Of a stretch of DNA of 64,000 nt, positions 1 to 12,931 are shown piece after piece. Position 1 is the first letter of the stretch. Each line of letters starts with the position of its first letter. A model generated the notes under the pieces. That model did no database searches, was not told the origin of the DNA, and worked only from the letters and a program-made list of their open reading frames with translations. A program made the position numbers and the translations under genes. The stretch is from Trichoplusia ni (lineage: Eukaryota > Arthropoda > Insecta > Lepidoptera > Noctuidae): the NCBI RefSeq assembly GCF_003590095.1, contig NC_039491.1:3162001-3226000 (forward strand), given 5' to 3'.

Positions 1-934
1 ACAAACAATGGGGACCTCGGACGCGGTTTTCAATCTCATTCACTGAAACTTACATAAATGAATGATTCAATAAAGAGCAGGCAACAAGAGGGACCTTTAA
101 ATGTACTTCAACCATAATTATGCTAGTATGATAATTTCTTGACTCTTAAATAAAGAGGTGAAGTTACTAACAATCAACAAAGACGTGTAAATCCAGTTTA
201 CAGTATTATGTTTTGTCTCATGAACCAAACAGAAACCTTCTTAATCCGCGAAGGGGAGCTCAGTTATCACCTCACTTGAATATGTAAAACAATTTACGTA
301 TTACGATTCCGTAGTGGAATTATACGATTTTCATTCGAAAACAATTGTCTGGATCGTCGTAACTGAAAATTAAACTTGGTTCTGCCGTCAGAAGGATAAA
401 GTTGACTTTGTGTTGGCATGGACCCCAAATAGCTCGAGTTTTTAGGTCACCCCGCTACTATTACAAGCCCAGATTTATATAGAAAATCAATTTCCATATA
501 GATAGGTAAGTCTGAGCGTATTTGCCTAGAGCCTTTGTTATATGGTCAATGATGCATTAAAACAGAAATAACTAGGTTGAGACTTGTTTAAAAGAAAAAA
601 GAAAGGGAAGGTACTAAAGGTATAAGTGGTATCTACAAAGAATTTAATAAAAAAGTCTATTATCAAATTGAATATCGGAAAATCACTAAGGAGGATCCTA
701 TTAATGTACATTCACGGGTACGTTTTCGCTTAATGTTATCTTCTAATTTTTCGATGACTTCAGTAGTTTTTTTTAAAGATTTTAGACGTAACTCCGTAAC
801 GGAGTTACAACAAAACAAGATAACACCGCAACGGTTGCGGAGTCATCTTTCAAAAAGAACATTTCCATAAGCAATTTCAGTTAGCTTATTATCATTGTGT
901 AAACTAGGAAAACCTTAAAAGTGTAGTGACTTAC
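1..934. other. Intronic DNA of the Tusp gene (second visible intron)
   Basis: AT-rich DNA downstream of the 935-1099 exon. No conserved coding segment is visible on either strand. The only structured element is the pair of small palindromes at 787-842, listed separately. Confidence 0.6.
787..842. repeat. Two adjacent short palindromes
   Basis: A near-perfect 21-nt palindrome with 10-bp arms (gtaactccgt / acggagttac, one-base centre) is followed about 20 nt later by a second with 7-bp arms (ccgcaac / gttgcgg, one-base centre). Both share a CCG-AAC flavour. This looks like a piece of a small non-autonomous repeat. No family was identified. Confidence 0.45.
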
Positions 935-3900
935 ATCGGATCTGTGGCCGCGTAAATTGTAATTGGTACGCAATGGGAGCTCGTGCGGGCGGCGCGCGTG
1001 CGACGACGTGAAAGTAACGCCGACAACCCCACGCACGTTGCCCGTAGCCAGCCATCCTTCCTGGTAATAGTTGTTGCGGTTCAACTTCCAACCCTCCTCC
1101 TGTTAAAACAAAGCATATTTTCAAATATCAAGCACGTACTCAAACCTCAGCCTCGCGCCGACCTTGGCCTTGTGGTAACGAGCAGCGTGGAATCGTTGCT
1201 TACAAATTGCAGTCTTACATTAAATATTCCAGTTTACTACATTTATATAAAGTAGGTATGTTATATTCATTCGTGTATAAATTACATTTTTATGCAACTT
1301 TCTGTGATACAAACATCTGGCCCAGAACAGTTACATAGCTGATGGCACTAAATTAGGTAACTACCTCCTGCTTGTGAAATATACATACACATATTACAAT
1401 TTTGGTATAGTATGATTTGGAAATATAGGTAATGGTATATTGACATAACTGTGATCAACAGAATTGTGGCAATATTTATTTTACCTTCGTATTTCAACAT
1501 AAAGGTCCTCATGACCTTTATGTTGAAATACGAACGTCGCCTGCACATATGGAATAAGTAATTAATTTTCAATAACGCTACAAATAGCATGTTCACTTGT
1601 ACGGACCGCATTAATAGGAAGCCAAGGCAATTAACAGGCACGTAATGGTGCATGCCCTGTCCCGACGCGACGGCGGCAGACCGGAGATCGAAGGCGAAAT
1701 TGGCAATTAGCTACATATTACGAGATCCACCCCTCTCCCGATTAATTTCTGCCCAATTAAGTATTAATGGACATAAAAAACACATTATTTTGCACTCATC
1801 CCTTTGATATAGTCAATCATAACTTTATCAAGTTAACCTAGTTTTTAGATGGCAAAGTTAGTTACTCCCGAGAGGCGTCCTCTTCCAGTAAGAGGGATTT
1901 CATGTGTATATAAAACTTAGTAACACGGTACTGAAAGCTTGTGCATTGTGCATTAATTTCTAGCGGTTTGGGTTTGTACTACCTAGTAAAAATTAATATC
2001 TACCCGCACTCTTGTGAGCTTACCAATTACTGAAGCTGTCTGTACCTGTACCTAGGATACGAAGAAAATATGATCAAGGGTACACAACATTTATAGTTAT
2101 ATTTATGTATCATGTGGGTAAATATTCGTACTTGTAAATTAATTAAAAAGAAGAATCCCTAATGTGTCCAATGCATCAAGTTATTAAAAAGTGCAATCGG
2201 CTGGAAATTTTAAAATGGAGATGCCACTTCATTAACCGAGTTACAAGCGCAGACCGTGCCCATAGTTCAGTGTCTCTAATTGGCTGTCACTAATGAGAAC
2301 TGAGAGCCCACTTTATGTAAATCTACGCTAAGGATCTAACGATAGCTGTATACTGGCGGAATTCTTCTTTGAATAAGAAACTTGGAGCGCATCATTATAA
2401 ACAAATCAAATTGAATCATGACCGTTAAAGGTGGACCGTTATGGACAATGCTGATTTAGAAAAAAAGGCAATTTTTTAAACACGGCGGTCTACACGAGAA
2501 GATTTGAGAGGATACAGAGAAATTTTATACACCGAGAGAGGAGACGGATTACTTTTACCGGTAATTACCGATATCCAAGTGGGTGAAAATAAGAGCAAAA
2601 GCTTCTATTTTACAAAAATATTAATCTTAACCTGCCTATAAATGTCTTCTTTTTTACCGTACCCCTATACAATTCCTACCTAGAATCTGCATATTTTTAT
2701 AATCTCATTGTTCTATAATATATACATATTATGTCTTAATACAACCTTTATTTATCTAATTTATCATCCTGTCAAGGTAATAAATCTTTCTAAGACTTTC
2801 ATATACCAGCGCAGACTATATTAAATAGTGCACACTCACAGATGCGACAGTTAACACTCTGTTTCACTTGAAAGAAAATTGAGGAAAGTAGTGTTTGGCG
2901 CACCGCAACTACTTTCTTCAATTTTATTTGTTAGAACGATAGATGATTGAATGTTGTTGGTTGGTTATAGTAACTGCGACAGGCTGATTTGATCGAGCGA
3001 TTTCTTAGACTTGGTAGTTTTATTTGTTTCTTTCATTCCGAGGTACGACTACCCTTAAAATAAATACTTATTTACTATCGAGCAAAATCCTTTATATTTT
3101 GTCCATTTTCTGCATTACTTTTACTTAATTATTGTGATGGTATCTTTACCAGATTAAGATATACTTAGATAGCTACTACGTAGGTACTTGCTTGCATAAA
3201 CACACAGTCATGTTTTAAATACTACCGATTTGTGCATTGAACAGAAAATTAAATTCTACACAAAGTTCCCATCACCTGATTAGAATTAGTGTAGGGGGTT
3301 CATAATCTTTTTTTGATATAATCATGATTTTATCATTAAATAACCAATTAGGTATGCGTGGAAGCATTTCTTCTTTGAAGAAGCTTTTCATGAGCCCTTC
3401 ACGAATGGAAGCTGTTTATTTCTTTTTATATTCTAGCTTTACGTGAATATTAAAAACAAAAATTGCGTATTATACGGAGAGTGCTTAATCACACTGGCCC
3501 CTGACAACGTGGCGAAAATGAAGTGGGAATAGCGGTCTGGCCCCGTCAGCTATGATTAAGGGTTGTTTTTGGGTCTAGAAGTTTGTAATTCCGAAACTAG
3601 CCACTCCAATATAAACCTTAGTGCATAAATCGTATTAAATTAATACAACGTATGTAAGTAATATATTTCAGTGGGGTAGTACTTTTCTAAGCTTACAAGA
3701 TAAATTGAAATTTAAGTTTATAATTTGTATCACACCTAGTAAATTTACTATTGCTTATTAGTACATTATGTTTTAAATAAGTTGCCAATATGACGTTGAT
3801 AAAAAAAAATCCATTTCAAATGAATTGCTATTCGATTTTCTTTCAAATTACTTTGATCGTTCGCCGGCGCGGGTCATACAGTTGGCATAAATTTAAATCA

Positions 3901-4902
3901 GTTGAGTTATGGAACTTGATGGCAAATGTATATCTGATTGCTTTTTAAACATTAGGAATTTTCTCAATTTGTTCACTTATTGCTTATACAGATAACAAAC
4001 ATTGAGAAAACTTCATTACGCTGCGTCCCTCGCGCCGCCGTTAAGTAAATTGTTGCATTCTTATTCGATTCGACGCAGCCGTGCGTTAATGTTTCCCCCA
4101 GGTGTCAACCAATGAATAGAAATGGAATAAAATAGGTCAGAAGTTAGTAGAACCGAAGAAAGGTTAATTTAATGGTGCCCCTAGACGGCCGCACTATCTG
4201 CATCTACATTGTAACGGCTAGGAATGTATACAGCCAAAATGTTAAGGAATGAATCCTGAAATATGTATCTGAAAATATACTAAGTTGAGTCCTCTTAAGT
4301 AGGTATAGTTAGTCCTCCTGAGGTTGATCGATTGGTACTTGTGTTATATTGGAGTGAGTACTAGCCACCTTACATACTAACCGAATTATCTACTGTTATC
4401 CGCCAAGTTTGTCCAGCACTCATTGTATTACGTGAAACTGAAAGATGTTTGTTTTATTTCACATACATTACACGAGGTATACCTACTGTTTACTTTAATT
4501 AGTATAAAACCTTTGTTTATTAATTCTTTTAATAATAGCTGAACTTGCCTATAAATATGAAAGCTACCTACGGTCATGTCTGGATTCACGTTTATATACA
4601 GATGGAGATCAATGTTTAAGCTAACGTGTGTTTTAACAAAATGGTTTTCAGCGTGCCTGTTACTTTGAATAAAATGTTAGAAACGTTTCATAGAAGCTAA
4701 TGTTAATGTGTACATATATGTAGCGAAATCGTAACGATCGCGGAATTCTTTCAACCTGTGAAAACTATTGTGAGATCTAGCGTCAGTAGATATAAAGTAC
4801 ACTCACCTCGGGCAGCTCGTCGGGCACCTTCCCCATCCAGGACAGCGACAAGATGGTGCAGTCGCATTTCGCGTTTACGTTTCTCTCGAAGTGAAGATGC
4901 AT
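935..4902 (-). CDS. Tusp: Tubby-like protein 4 (TULP4/Tusp), N-terminal two coding exons, gene continues off the left edge
   Basis: Coding exons are 4807-4902 and 935-1099 (minus), both ending on whole codons. The first encodes 32 residues beginning MHLHFERN and running through CDCTILSLSWMGKVPDELPE. The second encodes 55 residues containing NYYQEGWLATGN and GVVGVTFTSSH. These match the start of the TULP4 WD-repeat region, where the human protein has a closely similar YYEEGWLATGNGRGVVGVTFTSSH-type stretch. The ATG at 4902 has an in-frame TGA four codons upstream. Splice sites are gtgagt at 4801-4806, acceptor AG at 1100-1101 and gtaagt at 929-934. TULP4 is known as a large WD-repeat, SOCS-box and C-terminal tubby-domain protein, thought to act as a cullin-ligase adaptor; those later domains lie outside the window. 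I saw no further exon between 1 and 934. Confidence 0.88.
1486..1534. repeat. Perfect inverted repeat, 22-bp arms with a 5-nt loop
   Basis: Positions 1486-1507 are the exact reverse complement of 1513-1534; the loop is ctcat. Pairing stops abruptly at both ends. The lack of any mismatch in an AT-rich intron suggests recent origin, for example a template-switch duplication or a small foldback element. The loop is short for a microRNA precursor. Confidence 0.85.
2871..2929. ncRNA. Candidate miRNA-like hairpin in a Tusp intron
   Basis: A 22-nt arm at 2871-2892 pairs with 2908-2929 around a 15-nt loop (2893-2907). On the plus-strand RNA the stem has 20 Watson-Crick pairs, one G-U wobble and one G-A mismatch. 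Arm length and loop size fit an animal pre-miRNA. Expression is unknown and the sequence was not recognised as a known miRNA family. It could equally be a remnant of a foldback element. The structure forms on either strand; Tusp itself is transcribed from the minus strand. Confidence 0.4.
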
Positions 4903-5300
4903 TTTCGCTGTTCACGTTCAGATGTAAACTCAAATACAGAACATTGTAGGCAACTATTTCATCACACGCGACAGACGCGAGGTCCTCCGCGAAAGCTCGC
5001 TCTCCCGACTCAGCGTACACATTTTCCGAGGCCTATTGATAATACATTTGGAATGGGTTTTACAAAGTTCATTTATGTTGGATAGTGAAGTGGTCGGGTG
5101 AGAGCGCGTCGGTGGCCGCTCGGGTGACGTGACAGAGGGTGACAAGCGAGCCTTCAGTACGTCGGCGGTCGGCGCAGGTATTGATTGCGCGCAGAGGGCG
5201 CGCGCACACCCCGCGACCTCTACCGCTGCCGCGAAAAACCGGGAAAACCCTCGGAAAGCCCGCTGAGATGGCGCTGCAACGGCGGGACCCAAAACAACAG
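4903..5300 (-). promoter_or_regulatory. CpG-rich 5' UTR and promoter region of Tusp
   Basis: GC- and CpG-rich DNA directly upstream of the Tusp start codon, in contrast to the AT-rich surroundings. A plausible acceptor (tcaatag) near 5033 on the minus strand suggests the coding exon begins there and that a non-coding first exon lies further upstream. The open frames here have no recognisable protein content and are explained by the high GC. No core promoter element could be fixed. Confidence 0.5.
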
Positions 5301-5974
5301 CTTATTTATAGAAACGGCGCCCCTCAAATATTCCTAACACTAATTGTTTAATGCATTACTCAACAGAACATTAGTTATCCTAATTGAAATGAAAATATCA
5401 AAGCTATTCAACTATGCTGCGGTAATTCCCAATATTTACCGTTAGTCTCGTATTGTCTTTATATCACTTTGTTTGCGAGGTAGCGTTAAACATTTGTAAC
5501 TTTTGTAATTTCATCTTTGTACCTAGCAGAGCTAAGTTAATCCGATTGTGGAACTTTTTTCAAATCCAAATGAATGTTCTAGTTGTGAATACGAATATAT
5601 TTGGCAAGAATCTCCAAAGGTATAAAATGCACCCGAGTTCGCATTACTAAATTATTAAAAAGTGTGAGCTCAAACAATAAAAGCACGCATCTTAATAATT
5701 CCTTATACCCTATGATGCTTATAAAAAGCTTTTATTACAAGTCACGGAGACTAGAACGAGAGTTGCTAAATGAAACGTAATTAATTTTCTAGCAGCTACA
5801 GTCAGAAGCTTTTCGTACATCCACTGAGGCTTAATTCGCTGATAAGGCAATAAAAACAATCTAATACATTTTATAGTTTATTGTCTATAAAACCGAATTA
5901 CATTAGGGTATTAAAATATCACGTGACCGGAATAAAATATCACAGTATACAGACTTTACGAACACAGTATTTCA
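5301..5974. other. Spacer between Tusp 5' region and the 3' end of POLQ
   Basis: AT-rich DNA with no gene. It must hold the short 3' UTR of the minus-strand POLQ gene. The rest shows no recognisable element. Confidence 0.6.
5877..5882 (-). promoter_or_regulatory. Probable poly(A) signal of POLQ
   Basis: AATAAA on the minus strand, about 95 nt downstream of the POLQ stop codon. Confidence 0.5.
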
Positions 5975-8900
5975 TTAAATAAACTTGATTTCTTTTAATG
6001 ATCCCCAAGTGAGTCCAGTCTTGACTTTGACAGGTAAAGGTACGTTTAATTTAATGGTTTTCTCCATGACTTCCTTCAACGTGCCTATGAATCTGTGTTG
6101 GCTGACTTCGGGCACTTCGTATATAAGTTCATCGTGCATCTGCAGTATCAGCCGTGGTTCCGGAACCAGGCTGAAGAAGTCATATTTGTTGTTTATAGTG
6201 CACATGGCAGCTTTAGCTATGTCCGCTGCTGATCCCTGTATCATTGTATTCACTGCTTGACGCTCGGCAGCATCTGTTGTAGAAGAAAACACTTTTATTT
6301 AGAATCCTTTATCAAGTCATATAGGTATGGCTCACGGGGTAGGTCTGCATATGATGTAGAGTTCGTTTTAAAAGGTCTGAAAATCGGACAACATATACTT
6401 TTTTATTCGCCCCTATTTTTTGCTGGAACAGTTAGTTATATATAATATGTATGTAGTAAAACAGGTTGCCCAGGTATAGAGGAAACTTAGAGGTATATTT
6501 ATCAGTTTACTGAGTGTTTACTTAGTTTGAAACTGGATAGGGAAATCCCCAAAAAAGAATGAAGCAGAGAATACTCACTCTTTTTAGAAATAATCGTGCT
6601 CTTGATATCAGGCAAATATCTTCGGCGCTTAGTGAGAGTTTCAACATAGCCATTTTTTCTGCAATCTTCTATGACAGACTGCGTGAACGCTTTCACCGCT
6701 GGATAAGTTTTATAGAAATCGAACATGAACACTGCTGCCTCCGTCTCCGAAACTTCGAGAATCTGACTCAATGTTTTCGTTCCCATCCCGTATATGATGG
6801 CATAACAAAGCTGTTTAGCTTTCTGCCGGAGATCGTCGTCAACCTGTTAATATTTACGTAATGTTTTTTTGTTTCACATATTTTTTTTAATATAGCAAAG
6901 ATAAAGAATACCAATGATAGAACCATTATAACGAATCCAAACATAAATTATTTAAGTGGGCGAATTTTTTTATAAATAAATAAAGAAAATCTCACCTCCT
7001 CCTCTGACACGTTACTCCAAGTCGCAGCGATAGACTTAAACACATCCATGTCAGAGTTCATAATTTCCGTCAGCACGGGGTCTTTGCTGAAGTGCGTGAG
7101 TATTCTCATTTCCAGCTGACAATAGTCCGCCGACACAATCACAAAACCGGGGGCTGCTTTGAATATATTCCTACAGTTGAACTCTACAACGTCATCACAT
7201 TTATCCGAGTTCAAAGATAGGTATTCTGAAGGGATGGAAAATGTTCGCGGTACGTTTTGTAGGTTCGGTTCGTGCATACTGATGCGGCCCGTACAAGTGA
7301 ACATTGTGTAAGAAGGAGTTATCCTGCAAATGAAAAAAATCTGATAAAAACAGCTCAGCAAGCTCTCACTTTAATTAATCTACAATTTGTTGTGCCGACT
7401 CCCCCGCGCGTACCACACGTGGCATTGCGAATTTATGTTTCTACCTGGTTTTGTATTGTTTTACACGGTGAAAAGAAATTATGAGTAACGAGGCTAGAAA
7501 CATTTTAAAACGAAAAGTTGTTGGAAGAAATCAAATTAGCACTAACGAGAAAAATGTTTCTTAAACATTTTTTACTAAGTCAGTGCCTACCATCTTGTAT
7601 CTACTAATGAGAAAACACGAGACGAGAGAAATAGGTACTCGACACATGACCGAGTAAAATAATAATATATTTTGGCTTACCTATCTCCCTCGCTGTACAT
7701 ACAAGCTTTCTCCGTCAGAGGGTACAAAGTTTTAGTCAATATAGAATTAAGCTTCCTCCAATAAATAACAATACTTGACATCGGAGTGTTGTGCGAAGTT
7801 AACACGCTTTTCTTTGTGCTCACTTTACGCCCATTATATAGCCCTAAAACCTGGCAATGCAAATTTAATAAGCATGTATACTACGAAACAATATTGTTAT
7901 AAGTTGTATGTTTAGTAAAACTCAACGGTACCTTGGCAACATCTTTCGAAGAGTTAAAGTTGAAATGATATCCGCAAAGTTTGTATGCCTTCTTTTGCAA
8001 AGTTTCTTGAGAAATTTTCACATCAATCAAAAGTTTCGAAGCGAGATCCTTGTCTACAGTGATTCCGTAATACTCGCAGTTAGCCAGAATTTGCGCAATT
8101 TTGTTTTCGATATCTGTTTCAAAGATGGAATTGATCAGTTAAGGCCAAGGCATACGGACAGTAGAGTAATTGTTATCAGATAAAAAAAGTAAAGATTTTT
8201 GTTTTTTATGAATAGATCAGCAAAAGTTACGTACCCACAACCCTAACGAGTTTGAAATTGTCCCCAATATTTTCTTTCGGCTCACCCCTATTATAATACA
8301 TTATTTATTATTTATTACTCTCCCAATGTTTCTACGTCCGCAGAGAATACGAAAAAGGTAAAACGAATATAGATATGATACACTCGGATGTTAAATGAAA
8401 TTTTATCCATAATTTTCTCACCGGTAATATTTCGAGCAGGTTTAATAGATTCGGCAATTTGTTTCTCCTGGTACTCCGCAAGTTGCCATATGGACCATAC
8501 TTTCATACACCATTTTTCAAAACTTTCCAGATTCTTATACCGTTTCTGCTGACTGTCAATTTTTAGTAACATCCTTTTATTATCCAAGCCATAATATTTT
8601 TTCATCTGGAAAAAGTAATATATATTTACTAAAGGACTAAAACCAAAATCAAATCACATCCCTTTTTAAAACTTACCAAGTAATCAACATCGGGAACTTT
8701 TTCACTACTATCTAGTAACCATTCGTTTAATGATATGTCAACGCATTTTGAATGAATCCGTCGTTCCATGTTAGACCAGCGTTTTAAGTATAAACACACG
8801 GTTTTAGAACACAGTACCTTAAAGTTATACGTAGTAGAAATCCAGTTACAAAATTTATATTCGAAACATTTCATATCCTTTATTGTCGTTAGGTCTAAAT

Positions 8901-11900
8901 AGACACACAAGTCTTCGCTAAAGTATATGGCTATCCCTTTAATTGGACAGTCATATTTTAAATTTTCCTTATTTTTCATATTTTTGTTTATGTTTACTAC
9001 GCTACTACCGATTATTTCATTACTAGCTAAAATCGATTCATTTACATTGAAGCACATAGCTGCAAAGCGGAATCTGTGAAATGAATCGAAATGCAACACG
9101 AGATCATCTTCTCTTAATACAAAACAATTAATTTTATAGTTATGAAATTCCATAGTAAATGTTTTCGACGAAGAACATTTTAGATATAGCCTACTGCAAG
9201 ATCCACAATTCTGTGATTTTGTAAATGAATAAAACTCAAATTCATCTTTTTTCTTCTTCTTTTTTACATGCTCTTCTTTATTGGCATTTTTTCTGCGTTT
9301 TGATGGGATCGAGTTTCCATTTACTTGTGTAATCACTTCATTTGATTTGTTAGTTTTTTCCGTCAATTCACTATCTGTTACTTTATCGTCTTCATAAACT
9401 AGCCTGATATCTTCATTATCATCATCAACTAAAGTCGATTGGAACGCATTAACAATTGTGTTCGAATTGATACTAGAATAACCGAAGTCGGACTCCTGTC
9501 TACGCAGCGCTACAGGTTCTTGTACGAGTAAGTTTGTGTTTATTAAATCTATAGGTAAGCTTTCTTCAAACAAACTTGAATTGTCACCTTCCGAAGAGAA
9601 TAAACTAAGATCTTTCGTTGACATGTGCTTAGAAGAGTTCACATGGTCATGCCCGCCATCAGTTTTTGCTTCAACATTGTCTTCGATCTCGCCAAAACTG
9701 ATATTTGGTGAAAACATCTTGTCAGATGTGCGTAATTTTGTCATATTACTCAAACCAGCTTCAGTAAAATTTAAGGAATCCCATATGATCTCATCTTTAT
9801 CAGTAACACTAGGACTGCTTTTTAAGCTCGAAACCGCTTCGTTTTGTGTTACAACGTTAACGCTTATAGATGGTTCATTTTTGTTGATTTCACTGCAGCA
9901 AGCTGAATCTAAACGTTTCCGTACATGTGATATTTCTAAAACATCTTTCACTCTCTTTGTTTGACTTTTAGGAAATGAGGAGCTCATAATTCCTCCTGCT
10001 TGGCTTATTTTACCTTCACAGGTATTTACATGTTCTGGTTCTGTACTTTTAGTAGACGATTCATTCCCATCATTGATTTGTGTTCTGTCCAGAGAATCTA
10101 TCTTGGAAGATTTGGAATCCCACTTAATTTCCGCGACACCGATTTCAAGCGACAGATAATTTCTAGCTTCTGCTATCAAATTTTCTGCGGCTTCTTTCGT
10201 AGTTATACCACAATAACCAGTTATCCATATACTTTTTATTTTGTTACGCTTCCTTATATCGTCGCAATCATCTTCTTCCCCTACTTTCTCGCTTTGGAAG
10301 GGTACAGACTTATGCAGAATATTTTCAATAATATTCGCATCGGCCGAAGCGATACTGGAGATTGATTCAAAGCCTGAGTCAAACAGCGTTCTTGCTCTCA
10401 TTCCGTTTAGAGATGGCAATCTCATTAACTCAAGCAATTCTGAGTGAATTCCAAAATGGAGGCGATCTTGAAATTGTGATATTAACATCTCCATATTTTT
10501 CCAGCCCAGCTGACGACAAAAGGCTGTGACCATACCTAAAATTAAACTTTTAGTTGAGTAAGTAATTTTGAATTAAAAATACGATCATAAATAAACATAA
10601 AAAATCACCAGCGAATGTTGCTGCTCCTTGCTGCAGGCTTTGCAGAAATCCTCGGGCGCATTGGAACTTGTTGGCTACTTCTGCCAATGGAACCTCGTTA
10701 ACTAAGTCTTGCAGGGCCAGGGCTGTATAAAACCTATGAAACAACATGAATAGTTAATAAACAAATGAATCACTATTGCTTCCTATGGCAAGTCTTTTAT
10801 GTGTCATGTGTCTTTACAGTTTTTCTTACCTTTTATGTATATTTACTTTATTTTGAACATTACTTGATTTATTAGCACCTCTAAGGCATCTTATGATAAA
10901 GCTTTCTTGCACACCAACAAGTTCCCCCACTCTTTTCATGGCTTTGGTTAGGGACTCCCAAAGTGTGAGCAAATGTATCCAGTCAATATTACCCCACTGA
11001 CTACTAACACTGTATGGTGTTACCAAGTAGATAAGGTGTAAATCTGTCTCAAGCACTAGACACTGGCGAGCTTTTTGTAGCTCACAAAATAAAGATAAAC
11101 CATCATTGGGTGCCATAGATGAAGAAAGGCAGGCCTTTCCTAAAGGCGATGCTACATAATGTTCGTTATCCCCTTCTTTTTGAACTCTTACCAATTCAAA
11201 ATTGATTAGTTCATCCAATGTGTTTTCCAAGAGAATATTTTGGGTTGCTGAACAGTCCTGTTGATTGTACAGCAAAGTACATTTGGAATACAAATCTAAC
11301 TGATCTCTTGAAGATACCACTTGACTTGCTATCATTTCTAGCACTGCTCTCATATATTTATCTTCACTTTCAATACAACTCTTTACTGGTTCTAATGACC
11401 CCATCATCAAATCAAAACCAATTTTCTTTTCTGCCTCTGTACAAATTAAAATACTCTCTCCCTTTGAGTCTTTGCCCATTCTTCCTGCTCTACCTATCAT
11501 TTGCTTATAAGTTAATATGTTAATGGGTTGTCTTAAAAATACAGGAGACCTGATGATGACTTTTCTTGCCGGTAAGTTGACTCCTGAGCTTAGTGTTGAT
11601 GTAGCTACTAAGACTCTTATCGCCCCAGATTTGAATCCACCTTCAACAATGTCTCTCTCATCAAATGTGAGTCCAGCATGGTGATATGCAACCCCAAATG
11701 AGATAGTTTTCTTCAATACTTGGTCTAGCCCTACAGGAGAATTTTTAAGCTGTTCTAAGACCTCTTGAATGTTATCAGTTTTTAACTGATTTCTTAAAAT
11801 ATGTCCAGCCTCACTTTCTTCACATCCTATTTTATAAAATGAAGCTGCAATAGACTGTGCTAAGCTTTCACACCAATTCTTGGTCATACAAAATATGAGT

Positions 11901-12931
11901 ATGGAACATCCATCTTTTATTGTATCCAGGCAAATATTTAAAACATTATCTCCTTCAGATGTTAGTTGTACGTCAATCGTGTTTATATGCTTTCCTTGCT
12001 TATCATAGTATTTCGATCCTATAAGACAGAACTCATCGAGAGGTATTGGTCTAAACTGCGTAATAAATAACTCAGCATCCAACCAATTAGCCAGCATTTC
12101 TAGATTAGGTAATGTAGCAGACATTCCAACAATCTGTATCTGAACATCATCTGACTTTGATGAAACATATTTAATTTTTGTAAGAAGCAATTCTAAAATA
12201 TATCCCCGACTTGGGTCACCCAGTAAATGCAGTTCATCAACAACAATAGCTCCCAACTCTGCAATAGATCCTTCATCAAGTAGTTTGTTTACTAAGCTGT
12301 TAGCCTTTTCAATAGTGCAAATGGCAACATGAACTGCTTGTAAGCCTCCAGGTGGTGACTGAGATCCCATAAACCCCTCCACTCTAATACCAGAACTAGA
12401 CAGTATGTCTTGCAGATAAAACATCTTCTCTCTAACTATGGAAACAAATGGCAGAATAATAATTACCTTTTTCTGCCTTTCCAAAATAGTTTTAATAGTA
12501 AGTATTTCTGCAACAAGAGTCTTGCCTGCAGATGTTGGAGCAGAATATACTAAGTTACAGCAATCAAACAGCACTTTTGAATTACTTAAACAAGACACTT
12601 GCCACTCAAACATTTCTGTAATACCCCTATCTTTGTATTTTTTTGTTATTTCAGGTGGTAATCCCCAATTCTTTAATTTATTATTATTTTCCCCAAGTTG
12701 CGATATAACTGGAATAATTTGCGTGGCATCGAGGGATGTCCTAGTTGTCTGTAGTAAATTGCTATTATCCGTACCTTTCTTCTTGCTTTTTCCAGGATTA
12801 ACTTCATTTTCTGCAGCATGATCTTTTACAACTTGCAAAGAAGTTTGTAACACAAACGAATTGTCGAAACAATTGTCTAAGAAGCCGATATTCTCGGCTA
12901 TAAACTGTGAATCGATTTCTTCATTATCCAT
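5975..12931 (-). CDS. POLQ: DNA polymerase theta (helicase-polymerase), complete, 1,837 aa
   Basis: Nine exons: 10830-12931, 10609-10733, 8677-10535, 8422-8605, 7932-8113, 7681-7850, 6996-7323, 6579-6843 and 5975-6273, all GT-AG and in frame. The N-terminal superfamily-2 helicase has Walker A APTSAGKT (131-138), DELH (232-235), SAT (271-273) and QMIGRAGR (477-484). A long low-complexity linker (about 745-1300) includes a KKKKKK basic run. The C-terminal family A polymerase has motif A SADYCQLEMRI (Asp1607), the O-helix RQKAKQLCYAIIYG (Arg1656, Lys1660, Tyr1668) and motif C MHDE (Asp1786, Glu1787), so it looks catalytically intact. Pol theta joins double-strand breaks through microhomology; the fly orthologue is mus308. 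At 1,837 aa it is a little shorter than fly mus308 and much shorter than human POLQ, mainly in the linker. The ATG at 12931 follows an in-frame TGA. Confidence 0.97.

Larger units (their letters stand above)
1100..4806 (-). other. Large first visible intron of Tusp (3.7 kb)
   Basis: Lies between the two Tusp coding exons and is bounded by a good donor (gtgagt) and acceptor (AG after a T-rich run). It is AT-rich and shows no credible coding exon. It contains the perfect inverted repeat at 1486-1534 and the miRNA-like hairpin at 2871-2929. A short CpG-richer patch near 4019-4090 has no recognisable content. Confidence 0.7.

Noticed and set aside
983..1255. Plus-strand 90-codon open frame
   Set aside because: It is antisense to the Tusp exon at 935-1099, whose minus-strand frame matches a known family.
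1486..1534. Perfect hairpin read as a transcription terminator
   Set aside because: Intrinsic terminators are bacterial; this is nuclear DNA inside an intron and there is no flanking U-tract logic.
4954..5292. 112-codon minus-strand frame upstream of Tusp
   Set aside because: No family resemblance; it is out of frame with Tusp and is explained by the CpG-rich 5' region.
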